Shown: in pieces, positions 19,174-29,194 of the stretch
How the letters are laid out: each line of letters begins with the position of its first letter
Numbering within the stretch: position 1 is the first letter of the stretch
Assembly (NCBI GenBank): GCA_903772945.1
Contig: CAICTM010000043.1
Span: 62,001 to 126,000 of the forward strand
Length of the DNA stretch: 64,000 nucleotides
Direction of reading: 5' to 3'
Source of the DNA: Seminavis robusta
Taxonomy: Eukaryota; Bacillariophyta; Bacillariophyceae; Naviculales; Naviculaceae
Position numbers and translations under genes: made by a program
The notes under the pieces: model-generated
Seen by the model: the letters and a program-made list of their open reading frames with translations, nothing else
What the model was told of the DNA's origin: nothing
Databases searched by the model: none

Positions 19174-20985
19174 GGTCGATTGGCTGGTGGATACTACATG
19201 TACAACTCCTGAGCAAAGTGGCTTCTTTGGTAGGAGGCGAACCCATGCAAGACCGATCCAGAGAAGATGATCACAATCAACAAGCAGAGACCCTTTCATT
19301 CCCTGTGAACGAATCTTGCACTACAGATGCTTCAACTGATGTGTACATGAGTGCTGTTACCAATTGTTTTAAAAAGAAAGGAGTACAGTTAGTTGTAGTT
19401 GCAACTATTCTGTCCCGTTGTTCAATGTTCACCATTCCCGACTGTCATTATAGACAATCTCCCAGATTTTGGGCGCAGCAGCAAGATTCGTAACTGTTGC
19501 ACATGTTTGTTGTCAGCGTCAGATTGGCCCAAAGGTTTTTCTTTTCACAAAAACTATCTGGTATCTCATTTGCTCCCGCATGGAGCACCCTTAACGATGG
19601 CAGCTCCAGCAATTCCTCTGGAATGGTCCCACTCAAATCATCATTGCCGTGCAGCAGAAGCTCTTCCAGTTGCGTCAAAAGAGCCAATTCACTTGGAATT
19701 GTGGATTGCAAATTGTTCGAATTCAAGTCCAACAGAGTCAAGCTTGTCATGAGTCCCAGGGCGGTTGGCAGCGTCACAGATAGCTTGCATTGTGCAATTC
19801 TCAGCACTGCAAGAGAGTATTGTGGAAATGGTACCAAGATTAGATTCAGAATATACTCTAAAGAATCCTCAGCTTCAAGATTGACTCCCAAGAAGCTTAC
19901 CACTTCCAGTCCAGAAAGGAGAAATATTTCGGGCGGGATGCTCGCTTTTGTGACTTTGGAGTTCGAAAATGGTTCCACCATGATTTCTCGATACTGGCCT
20001 CTGTCGTCGCACACGCCCTGGTTTACCCTGGATTGCCACGTACATTCGTCTCGGAAATAGGAGAGCCAACCAACTAGTTCCACCGCCACTTTTATGTGCT
20101 GCAGGCAGGCAAAGTAGAGGCATGCTAGGCCAAATCGTTGTGATTTTCGCCAGTCTGGAAACGAGTTCCAGTTTGGATCGTCTTCTATCCACTCATAGGC
20201 AAAGTACTGAGGAGATAGTGGATCCTGTATTGCCTGTATGGTGTCATTTCTAATATTTGGTACTAGGTAGAGATCAGCTTCGGATTGTGTCATGTTTTCA
20301 GAAGGGCTGCCACCCGTTAGGAGCGCTGTTGGGATGGCGATTGCCAATGCAATGACAACGATAACGATAGCCCCAATCACAAGCTTGTTTGATGCACAGG
20401 AGCTCTTTGATGTAGCTTCCAAAGTACCTTCCAGCACGTTGCTTCCGTCCTCGTGGTTTGCTTGGTTTTCATCCTCAATATAACCATCTTGGCGTGAAAA
20501 ATGTTGGTTATCCACGGCACCGGGCAATCCTGGATAGGCACCCGGTAATAGCGAATTGGCAGAAATGGTAGTCGGAGTCTTGATGACACAACCTCTCTCG
20601 TCGTAAAGGACCTCGGGCCGGTTGGAGCAATTCTGCGCTACCAGTACTTGTGGGGAGGTTGTAGTTTTGGAAATATTATCCTTTTCGATTTCATAATTGG
20701 TTGCAGGGCTGTCATGACTTCGTAGGGCCACCATTTGCATCAAAAATTCATCGTCATGTTGGCGTGCGTTGACGGCTCTGGAAGAAGCGGTAACCTTGTG
20801 TTGTTGATCTTCGAGCTCCTGTCTTCTGCGGGGATCTCGATCATGAATGATCTGTTGGAGGTCTTCCAAGGGTATCCCTTCTTCTCTGGATTCATCATGC
20901 TGCCGGTGGTAGTTGTGCCTTCCTGCTGGAGCAGTTGCCTCTCTTCTGGTGCCTCTTTGGTTGTAGGCTGAAGCCATTCTAATTG
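19174..20985 (-). repeat. Segmental duplication, copy 1 (inverted relative to 29195-30975)
   Basis: Similarity to the plus-strand segment 29195-30975 runs from just at the start codon of the LRR gene, through the whole gene and its 3' flank (including GGGAATGAAAGGGTCTC), to GTATCCACCAGCCAATC. Upstream of the start codon the two copies are unrelated, so the left breakpoint lies almost exactly at the ATG. Confidence 0.88.
19448..20977 (-). CDS. Single-pass LRR receptor-like protein
   Basis: The 509-residue protein (ATG at 20977) has a cytoplasmic N-terminal half of about 197 residues that is charged and Gln/Arg-rich (RDPRRRQELEDQQ). One membrane span follows at about 199-221 (IGAIVIVVIALAIAIP). 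The ectodomain has N-glycosylation sequons, a Trp-rich cap (DDPNWNSFPDW), then three to four plant-type LRRs at about 385-485 (for example LTLLDLNSNNLQSTIPSEL), closing with a Cys cluster ESCCCAQNLGDC. This orientation, cytosolic N-terminus and extracellular LRRs, is common among diatom LRR proteins. No kinase domain is present, so it would need partners to signal. It is divergently arranged with the Oxa1 gene (about 260 bp between starts). A broken inverted copy lies at 29201-30715. Confidence 0.88.
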   Translation of the reverse strand: MASAYNQRGTRREATAPAGRHNYHRQHDESREEGIPLEDLQQIIHDRDPRRRQELEDQQHKVTASSRAVNARQHDDEFLMQMVALRSHDSPATNYEIEKDNISKTTTSPQVLVAQNCSNRPEVLYDERGCVIKTPTTISANSLLPGAYPGLPGAVDNQHFSRQDGYIEDENQANHEDGSNVLEGTLEATSKSSCASNKLVIGAIVIVVIALAIAIPTALLTGGSPSENMTQSEADLYLVPNIRNDTIQAIQDPLSPQYFAYEWIEDDPNWNSFPDWRKSQRFGLACLYFACLQHIKVAVELVGWLSYFRDECTWQSRVNQGVCDDRGQYREIMVEPFSNSKVTKASIPPEIFLLSGLEVVSFLGVNLEAEDSLEYILNLILVPFPQYSLAVLRIAQCKLSVTLPTALGLMTSLTLLDLNSNNLQSTIPSELALLTQLEELLLHGNDDLSGTIPEELLELPSLRVLHAGANEIPDSFCEKKNLWANLTLTTNMCNSYESCCCAQNLGDCL

Positions 20986-21235
20986 ACAGCTATCCACAAA
21001 TATGGCAGCCGCGCTGCTGTGTTTCCCAGGTCCAAATTCCAAACGCGATACATATTCGCCCTGTTCCTCGTGTGCTTGCGGCCAGAAATTTCCACGGCGT
21101 GGAGAGAAAATCGTGATTTATTTCACTACAGTATTACTCGTGACTGGCTTGCAAGATTTGTGGCTCTTTTCGGCATACCACGGTGCCACACACACCATCC
21201 ATCATCCAACTCGATATAGTAGCCACAGGGCAACC

Positions 21236-22870
21236 ATGATGAGAGCTACAGTTACCAGGCATATCGGTCGAGCAGGGAGAAGACAATTTGCAGGACCAAA
21301 ATGGCAGTGCGTGGCTGAGGCAGTCCACGTGGTTCCCATGCGAGACGAAGATCGGTCCACTAAAAATGTGCCGTCGAGGGAGCATGATATCGTTAGAGCA
21401 CTTTCAAGGCATGGTTTTGATCAGCAGCCATCATTAAGACTGCAGCAACAAGTCCGCCACATGTCAAGTGCATCAGCTTTTCTTCCAGAAATGATGCAAG
21501 GTTTCTCAATTTGGGGCGGCAGTGCCGTACTCTTGAATGGCTTTCATTCTGCTGGAATCCCCTATTGGGCGTGTTTTTCGCTCATTAACATTGTGGTGAG
21601 GGTTTCTCTGTTCCCTCTGGTTCTGTACAGTGCCCACGCGGCTTCTCGATTCGGAAAAGTCGCCGTGGAGCTACAATTTTTTGTGTCCATGTTTCAAAAC
21701 GATTTGAGGAATCTCAGAAGCCAAGGAGCGAGCACATCGGAGTTGATAGCTTTCTTTCGAATGGGAATGCAATCACTTCGTGGCATCTACAAACTTCATA
21801 AAATCAATCCACTGGCTGCATTCTTGAGTCCACTCATGCAATTGCCATTCTTTATCTATGTCAGTGTTGACTTGAGAAAGATTGTAAATGGGAGGTACCC
21901 CGAACTGGCTCAAGAGCTCACCGCTTGCGATGACAGTATTTTGTACTGGGTTCCTGATTTAACAGAGCCTGATCCGTTCTACATCCTTCCTATCCTTGCG
22001 GGAGCTGCCATGTACACCAATGTCGAGACTGCACTGGGCAGAAGAAATCTTGCTGGCGACACTGCATCCAAAGCAGACACTGGCGTCTTTCTCAAGGACC
22101 TCTTCCAATCATTTTCAATCTTCATGCCATGTTTTGCCTCCCACAATCCTGCAGGTGTGCAGATTTACCTCTGTACATCGTTCGTGTTCACCATGGTTCA
22201 GGGTTTTGCACTCCGTAATGAGCAATTCAGGGTCATGGTTGGACTTCCAAGTCTTCAAGGGACACCTCAAAAACCAATGATTGCCTCAGAGTTCGTGGAC
22301 TTGAAGAAACTGGAGCTACAGGCTGATGAACTAAGAGGTGAAGGTGGGAAACTACTAGGAACGGGTGTTCTGGCACGCAATTGGCGTTTATCTTTCCCAG
22401 GAAGCGAACGACAGTCCACTATTGTGGTCGATGCGAATGATGAAGAGAAAACTACGGACGCTTTTACACCAGAAGACGATTCCCACCTACACATTATCAA
22501 ATTCTTTCGGTACGGAGGGAGCGCGGAGAGGAGCTTTGATCCAAAAACTCCTTTCATTCCCGGTATTTCAGCCTCTTATGATGAAATGGTCGAGCGCGAA
22601 AAGCAGGTATTACAGGATCAAATGAGGCAAGAGCAACTTGCCACGAGCATGTTTGAGCAAGCAGCTAGTGGAGAGCAACCAATGACACCAGAACAAATGT
22701 CAGAAGCAATGGAGAAAGCCAACGCAGGGGAGAGGCCAACCCAATTCTACTCTAATAGTCGCGCTGGCACTGGAGAGAAGAAGGCCAAACCTACCAAGCT
22801 TAGCCTGAAGGGATTTCGAGACAACAAGAAGACAAGGCAGCGAAAGACAAAGTCTAAACGAAAGAAATAA
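21236..22870 (+). CDS. OXA1: Oxa1/YidC-family membrane insertase, mitochondrial
   Basis: The 544-residue protein is called from the ATG at 21236 (gcaaccATGATG); the frame is open back to 21002 but that leader lacks organelle-signal character. The N-terminus (MMRATVTRHIGRAGRR) is Arg-rich and acid-free, typical of a mitochondrial presequence. The conserved insertase core spans about 85-335: first span IPYWACFSLINIVVRVSLFPL, the cytosolic hairpin with basic residues, INPLAAFLSPLMQLPFFIYVS, DPFYILPILAGAAMY and HNPAGVQIYLCTSFVFTMVQ. Oxa1 inserts mitochondrially encoded and some imported proteins into the inner membrane. The tail of about 200 residues is rich in Lys, Gln and Glu and ends KKTRQRKTKSKRKK, resembling the ribosome-binding tail of Oxa1, so Oxa1 is preferred over Cox18. 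A plastid Alb3 role is less likely, given the leader. Confidence 0.88.
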   Translation: MMRATVTRHIGRAGRRQFAGPKWQCVAEAVHVVPMRDEDRSTKNVPSREHDIVRALSRHGFDQQPSLRLQQQVRHMSSASAFLPEMMQGFSIWGGSAVLLNGFHSAGIPYWACFSLINIVVRVSLFPLVLYSAHAASRFGKVAVELQFFVSMFQNDLRNLRSQGASTSELIAFFRMGMQSLRGIYKLHKINPLAAFLSPLMQLPFFIYVSVDLRKIVNGRYPELAQELTACDDSILYWVPDLTEPDPFYILPILAGAAMYTNVETALGRRNLAGDTASKADTGVFLKDLFQSFSIFMPCFASHNPAGVQIYLCTSFVFTMVQGFALRNEQFRVMVGLPSLQGTPQKPMIASEFVDLKKLELQADELRGEGGKLLGTGVLARNWRLSFPGSERQSTIVVDANDEEKTTDAFTPEDDSHLHIIKFFRYGGSAERSFDPKTPFIPGISASYDEMVEREKQVLQDQMRQEQLATSMFEQAASGEQPMTPEQMSEAMEKANAGERPTQFYSNSRAGTGEKKAKPTKLSLKGFRDNKKTRQRKTKSKRKK

Positions 22871-23200
22871 ATGGTCTCAGTTTTTGCAGTGCTCCACTAC
22901 TAGTAGCTAGCCACTGTTATTAGTAATTGCACCACCACCGATGTTGCTCTCTATTTTAGTTTCCACGGCGTGGAGTTTGGTACACACAAGTGTACTCGTT
23001 GTTTTGCTCGCACTGACGTCAGCCCTTTTTGGATCCAAAAAGAAAAATGCCATCCAAAAACAATCGAATGAATCTTTCTGCGTCACGACCATGGCGTCTG
23101 GAGCTCACAACAACCGATGATTCACACCTAACTTACAGAGATTCTTTGCATCTGTCACAACTATCTGTATTGCCGTCTAGCTATCTATCAACAATCCACC
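22871..23200. other. Intergenic, no gene seen
   Basis: 3' flank of OXA1 and 5' flank of the lumenal protein gene. No feature was recognised. Confidence 0.5.
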
Positions 23201-24036
23201 ATGAAGACTTCTCGACCTCTTGCCCTCTTCGCCTTGATGGCCTTGTCATTTGCTGAGGGATTTGCTCCTCAACAAAATGTTGCCAGAAAACAAACAGTGT
23301 CAGTCCAGGCTTCGAATGATGAAAGCAGTGTCGCAACGGGAGACTTTGTGAAAGGACTTGCTTTTTCGGCACTTTTGGGATTTTCAATGCTTATGAATCC
23401 ACTGCCAGCGGCTGCAGACGGTAAGATGCTACCCATCTTTGGAAACCAGAATGAATAGACTGCTGGCATCACCAATCGCTGGCAAAGCATGTTCTTCCTT
23501 TTTCGTTCCTCACTCGTCCTTCGCCCATTTCAGGTCAAACTACAAAATTCAAGCTTCCTCCTATTGATGTTAACGACAAGTCTCGTTGCTCCTTTAGCAG
23601 CAGCTCGATTGGACAAGCCAATGCAGCACGCGACAAACTTTATGATTTGCGCCAATGTTCCCTGCCCAATTCCAAGGCCCCCGGTTTCGATCTTTCCGGC
23701 GTAATCATGACTGGTACCGACGTCTCGGGGTCCAATTTCAAAGAAGCATACTTTAGCAAGGCGTACCTCCATGAGAGCAACTTTGATGGAGCTGACTTCA
23801 CCAATGCCATTGTCGATCGAGCCAGTTTCAAGGGATCCTCACTCAAGGGAACCATTTTCACGAATGCAGTATTGACTGGAACATCCTTTGAAGATGCCAA
23901 TGTCGAAAACACTGACTTTTCCGAAGCCTACATTGGAGACTTTGATATCCGATTCCTTTGCAAGAACCCAACTCTCAAGGGAGAAAATCCTGTCACAGGA
24001 ATGGATACACGTCTCTCGGCGGGATGCAAAAATTAG
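23201..24036 (+). CDS. Thylakoid-lumen pentapeptide-repeat protein
   Basis: Two exons (23201-23420, 23534-24036) joined at GT-AG give 240 residues. The leader is tripartite: a signal peptide ending AEG before Phe (the FAP motif of diatom plastid proteins), a transit region, then a hydrophobic segment with a lumenal-type cleavage site (NPLPAAADG, about 64-72). The mature part carries pentapeptide repeats (A-x-F/L-x-x pattern) at about 120-205, for example GSNFKEAYFSKAYLHESNF, which form a right-handed beta helix. Two Cys pairs (about 92/122 and 217/238) could form disulfides. Plant lumenal relatives of this size exist (the TL15/TL17 group); their biochemical role is unknown. The intron separates the lumenal signal from the mature domain. 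Confidence 0.9.
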
Positions 24037-24546
24037 CAAGAAAAATGAGTTACACTTGTTTTGCCAGACCACAACACACGAAACAACACTAGCTAGTATC
24101 TACACATAAGCCTTAACAATCAGCATCATGCAGAACACCCATGCATTGGTCTCAGGCTGCAGTGGCTACAACGGGAACAGAGATGCGAGGATGACTGTCC
24201 CGACGGACTACACGTGTTGACACTGGAATATATTATATGGGAATTATGCAGTTGTACAAATGCTGGTATCGGAGGGCTCTGCCCAAATCAATCATCGTCA
24301 TGAGTACGCAGAACATCGTGATTTGCAATGGCATTCTTTCAGATCGTCTCCTTGCGTTCCCCCTTATTTCTTTGGCTCATTGGATGCTCCAATCATTGAT
24401 CGCACTCTCGTAGTCACATCCTGCCCACAATGAGACTCTTCCCTATGCCTTCTTCCTGGTTGATGGAGCTCCCATTTTCACTATCACGTACATCATACAA
24501 TGGTGACACTGGTGGCCTTCCTCGGTGTACTGGTAGCTAGACAGAT
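24037..24546. other. Intergenic, no gene seen
   Basis: Lies between two convergent genes and contains both 3' flanks. No gene or repeat was recognised. Confidence 0.55.
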
Positions 24547-27485
24547 CTAGATCTCAATATCGGTTCTGACCCCAAGTTCCTGAGAGATTGTCTCGCCCCA
24601 TGTCCAGCGATCCGGCTCGTGGTTTTGGCCGGTATGACATGTGGTAAGAGAGTCTTGATCGTGCCGACTGGCCAGGCTATTGACACCCTCTCGCCCCTGC
24701 TCCAAATCCAACAGCACAGCGGGAGAAGGAGGTGTGGTACTGCTGGTGTCCAAACTGGCAGTATGGAAGGTGGAGACGGATGTTGGACGATCCAAAATCG
24801 GCTGTAGCCAGAAAGTTTTGAGCATTCCCTTCCCCTTGGCTTCAACTCCACCTTCGCGGGCTAGGATCCAGTTGCTCTTCCCTGCAGCCATCAGCAAATT
24901 GGCTGTAGACATCGAGGCATGAATCTTGCCTGGGATTCCCGTGGACTCCATTCGTGCGGCGGTGTTGACTGTGAAACATAACAGAAGGCGATGCACGCGA
25001 AGTTAGTTACCAAAACTGCGACGGAAGGCGATCCATTTGCTTCCCAGGGCCGCACCTGTGTCTCCAAAGAGCTGGAATCTTGCTCTCTCGCCTCTCAGAA
25101 CTCCAGCGGTCACTTTCCCACTGTTCAGCCCAAACCGCATTTGGAGACTGGTGACATCTTCCCCAAGAGTGTTCACCAGCTTGGAATGGATCAGCTGATT
25201 CATTTTGGTCAGGCATTCTGCAGCAAACTTTGTCATGATCATTGCTATAGGTAATTCGCAGAGCCGTTTCACACATAACGTTAGAGAAGTGTGGAAGCAA
25301 AGAGCCAAAGCTCCGCTATAGCAACGTACCGTGGTCCTTTTGAGGATTGGGAAGTCCTGGTTAGGGAAGGAGAGCACATGTGTGAGAGATCCACTGGGCA
25401 ATGCAACCCAAGCCAAATAGAACGAAAGAGGCTTACCCGTGACAGCAAGGTAGCAATCCCCGATCTATAGAACAAGAGACCGTGCAAACATTCAATGGTA
25501 AGCCTGCAATGAAGTGCTCAGCAGATGCATGGCATGCAGTCGGCTCGGCGTATGTTGCCTTACCGTTTCAATTTTGAAAACATTTCTTTTGCGAGCCGTT
25601 CGATCAAAGGTACCATAGACGGCTTCCAGGAGGTGGAAGACTTGCGTTGGCTCTTTCCCATCCGACCATTTTGTGAATCCTATATTGAAAGTACAGATAG
25701 ATGAGGTCATGCTGCACAGCAATGCCACAATAGTGCGTATGCCCCACAACCAACTAACTCACCGGCAATGTCTGCAAAAAGGACAGTGCATTCTTCGTAG
25801 ACATCTGCAATCGCCGAGTTGTGGGTTATTGACGTGGGAATCACATTTCCCTCTTCATCAAATTCACCCGAGGCTACCTGTCCCATCATCGCTTTCATAT
25901 TGCCTCCACTTCCACTACTGTTGTTCTGATTTGCGTTTTCTTCATAGAGCCTGCTCCGGACAGCCTCTGGGAAGAGAGTGTTTACGACCTCGGTCGACTG
26001 GACTGCAGTCTTCATGACGACTCGCTGCCTCTCTTCGACGAACCTGTCGTATGCCACAAATGCCAGGGAGGTAAAGAGAAAGACTGCCACAATGATTAGA
26101 GTGAATACCCAGGGAGTGGCAGTGGTGTATCGGTCTTGGAACTCTCTCGAGGGGTATACTCTGACGTTGTAGAGGCATTGTCCGTCCATGAGGTTGTCGA
26201 GTGTTGCGTCTGCCCCTTGCAAGAAGGCGGGGTATCCGGTGGATATTTCCAAGTGATTATAGCGTGCATCGTGCAGATCTCCCTGTCCAACATATTCTGC
26301 CTTTTTGCCATTTATGCGGTAGGTAAAGGATTGATGCAAATCGCCCCCACACTGGTTCTCCAAAATGGCCATGATTCCTTCGGCATTGTCAGGGAGGATA
26401 TTTTCAAAGTAGACTTGCCAGTATACGTAGGCTGTTAGCATTGCCACCATCTGTTTCTTGTGTGCCTGCAGGGGATCTACCTGATCAAAGATGGGAACAT
26501 AGACATCGGACACGGGTCCATCTTCATAGTTGCTGCCTCCTTCTCTCCATCGATTCAAGAACAGGTTCAGGACGGCCTTGCGCCCCACCGTTTCTGGATC
26601 TTCTGTATCCCGGTAATCCCAGGCTTTGCTGACAAGGGTTTGTGAGGTGTTCATGATGGTTTGAAGCTGATGAATGCGGGTCGGATGACTGAGTGTGTTG
26701 TAGTTGACCACTGTGCTAAAGGGAAAGGCGGGTGCGAATTGCCACCAAGGCACAAAGGGACCCGGGCCTGTTTCATTGACCGATCCGGTGCCTTCAATCC
26801 GGATAATTTTGGGTGAGATTTGCAAGTCATCGCTGTTGGAGGCAATTTCATCTAGCAAAGCCAGAGATTCTTCCTCATCTGCGGTATCTGCTGCTTCTGC
26901 CGCCTGTGCCTGAATGGCTTGAATCTCCAATCCCTCGGTGAGCCATCCTTGATTCTGAAAGGAGTATTCCTCCCACCCCAGTCTTGTTTGGTTGGTCACA
27001 ATGGGCAACAATGTAATCGAAATGACATCGGCCAGATCCAACGAAAACTGAGCGCGCTGTTCAAAGTCAGGAATTGTTACATTCGGCCACGAGGAGTTGG
27101 TATCCACGGCATACGACGAGATTCCAAAGGCCATCGAGTCCATGGCTTTTAGTCGACGGGCCGCGTTGGATTGGAACGCCGACACAATCTTTCGGGCATG
27201 ATCTTGATACTGCGTTTCAAAGTCTTCCTGTTCGTTGGCGCGGTTCGTATAAAACACGGCAAAGCTGACACTGGCCGCCACCAAGACCAACACAGCAATC
27301 AAGGCGAGGCGAGAATACCAAACGGCCTTGCTTTCGCTGGTGGCAATGGAGACCCGTTCCTTTCCCAGCATTTCTTCGGTTGTCACGACGCTGTCATCAT
27401 CGCATTCGTTGGTGAAATCTTCGGGTTCTTCTTCAAACGATTCCAGCCTGCGATTGTTGTTGTTGTTGTGCGGTGGCATCATCAT
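24547..27485 (-). CDS. Receptor-type class III nucleotidyl (guanylyl) cyclase
   Basis: Six exons (27485-25763, 25679-25564, 25464-25437, 25356-25330, 25244-25056, 24968-24547), all with GT-AG borders and consistent phase, give 834 residues. Two middle exons are only 28 and 27 nt. There is an acidic cytosolic N-terminus, a first span at about 58-78, a sensor region of about 380 residues between the spans, a second span at about 461-482, then the cyclase domain at about 562-765. Both metal-binding Asp are present (FADIAGFT and IGDCYLAV), as are the transition-state Asn and Arg in VNTAAR. The base-reading site has Glu (KIETIGD), as in guanylyl cyclases, but the second position, usually Cys in those enzymes, is Gln (RFQLFGDT). 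cGMP is the likely product, with some doubt. The sensor region resembles extracellular CHASE-like modules only in layout. A cNMP-binding channel gene lies about 10 kb away. Confidence 0.92.
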
Positions 27486-29194
27486 GGTTAGTGCTGCGTG
27501 ATATAGTACTTTGACAATAAGAGAATGAAGTATAGGAAAGACGGAAACTGAACAAGGGGTCGAGCACTGCGTGGGCAGTGGGCAGAGAAAGAAGCTGAAC
27601 TTTGAGCAAGTCCTGCAATCTGCAATGTTGATTCAGACATCAACCTCCCCACCTTCCCTCTAAACCAATTAGTTCGTGTTCCGTCAAAACTCCAGGCTCT
27701 TGGAAGCTCCCCCCTCCCCCGAACCCGCATGGAAGCAAGGTCATAGATGTGGTCATTCCGGTACCGGTACTGGAGCACTAGGTTGTAAATAGTGCCTAAC
27801 CAAATATTGGTCCTAAACCTAGCTATTAGATTTTAACATTTATTTGCTAAAAGTAGGTCCTTCCGTACGGTATGGTTGAGGCGAAGTTGCTCGGCGCCTG
27901 TACAATGCAGTATTATGATGTCAAGATCCACACCTACATGTAATGCTCCTACTGTACCGGTAACCGATTACCGGTTACCGATAGTGCGGGGATCTGCTGG
28001 TGTTTTGGTCTAACTCCCAATTCGTCTCTGCACTGACTACTTCTCTAACCAACCGTTGTCCTGGAGTGGATCCATTCTAGCTAGCTACTACCGGTATAGT
28101 ACAGTAGTTGGCAATCATGGGCTTTGGAGACGGCTCTTTCAAAATTACGTACTCCATATTATATAGAGTTTGTCAATGTCGCCCTTGGCTTGCAAGTGAC
28201 GGTACCGGTACGGTACAGACAATGCCTGTGGAGTTGTAACTGATGCGGCGGTCCTCTCTAGCTAGAGCAGCTAGCCAGATAAATGGCTGGAATAATATCT
28301 TCTAATCAAAGGAGGCGTCACAGTTTCTGAAGGTTACAGCAAGTAAGCTGTAACTGCCCTGTGCTACCCCGGTAAGACTACTAGTATTAGTCTATTTATT
28401 TTGTCATCTTCTGCTAAGAGTAGACAAGAAGCCAGATTCGAGGGCTGGTTTCGAGGGTATACGAGCAGGGGCTATAAGTCATTTGTAAATGAAACCTGGC
28501 TCAAAAAGATCCTTTGAGGTCGAGTGGAGTCGTCGAGTCGTCGAGTCTTTACAAAAATCGAGGATTGATCCACCCACAGAGCACAGAGTGTGTTGGGTCT
28601 TCATTGTTGGATGAGCTGTTGGATGTATGCCACCCTATTCCGTATTCACCAGAGGCAAGAACAGCAGTGGGGGAAGAAATAGGGGGACATAGATTGCAAA
28701 GAAGCAGAAAACCTTGGTCCCTTCTGCGGCCGTGGTGCTTGTTCAAAGTTGGCGAGTTAAATAATACTATGGCAGGAAGATTAGAATTGCCAGTTGCATC
28801 AAAGTGGATTAAGCTAGGCTGCAGGCCGGTAACTAGTCTGGCTGCCGGCGGTTACCTGTACAGGTAGCACTGCTTGCTACCGTACGGTACGGAACCAAGT
28901 CTAGCTAGATCCAGCTAGAGAGCTGCTGGTGGAGCTGTTCTGGTAGCGGTTCTGGTACTAGCCACAACATGTAGGTATTTTGTTGTGCATTCAGTGGTTG
29001 GGAGCAGTGTCTTCGTGTCTTCAGAAGCTTGATTCCAGGGCTAAAAGTCATTATCATAGAGGAGCATACCTGGTACCGGTACGGATTACGCACCAGTCCC
29101 GTGCGTACCGCAAACACAGCTGCAGCATGCGCAACCATGCATGCATGGCTGCCACAATCGTGGAGGTCGATCTTGACGACTCGGTCACTCGAAG
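27486..29194. other. Intergenic, palindrome-rich
   Basis: No convincing gene. A 117-codon plus frame at 28514 has no domain and uneven composition. TACCGGTA-type words occur at about 27765, 27957, 28089, 28201 and 29072. The upstream flank of the LRR pseudogene is unrelated to that of its intact copy. Confidence 0.55.
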
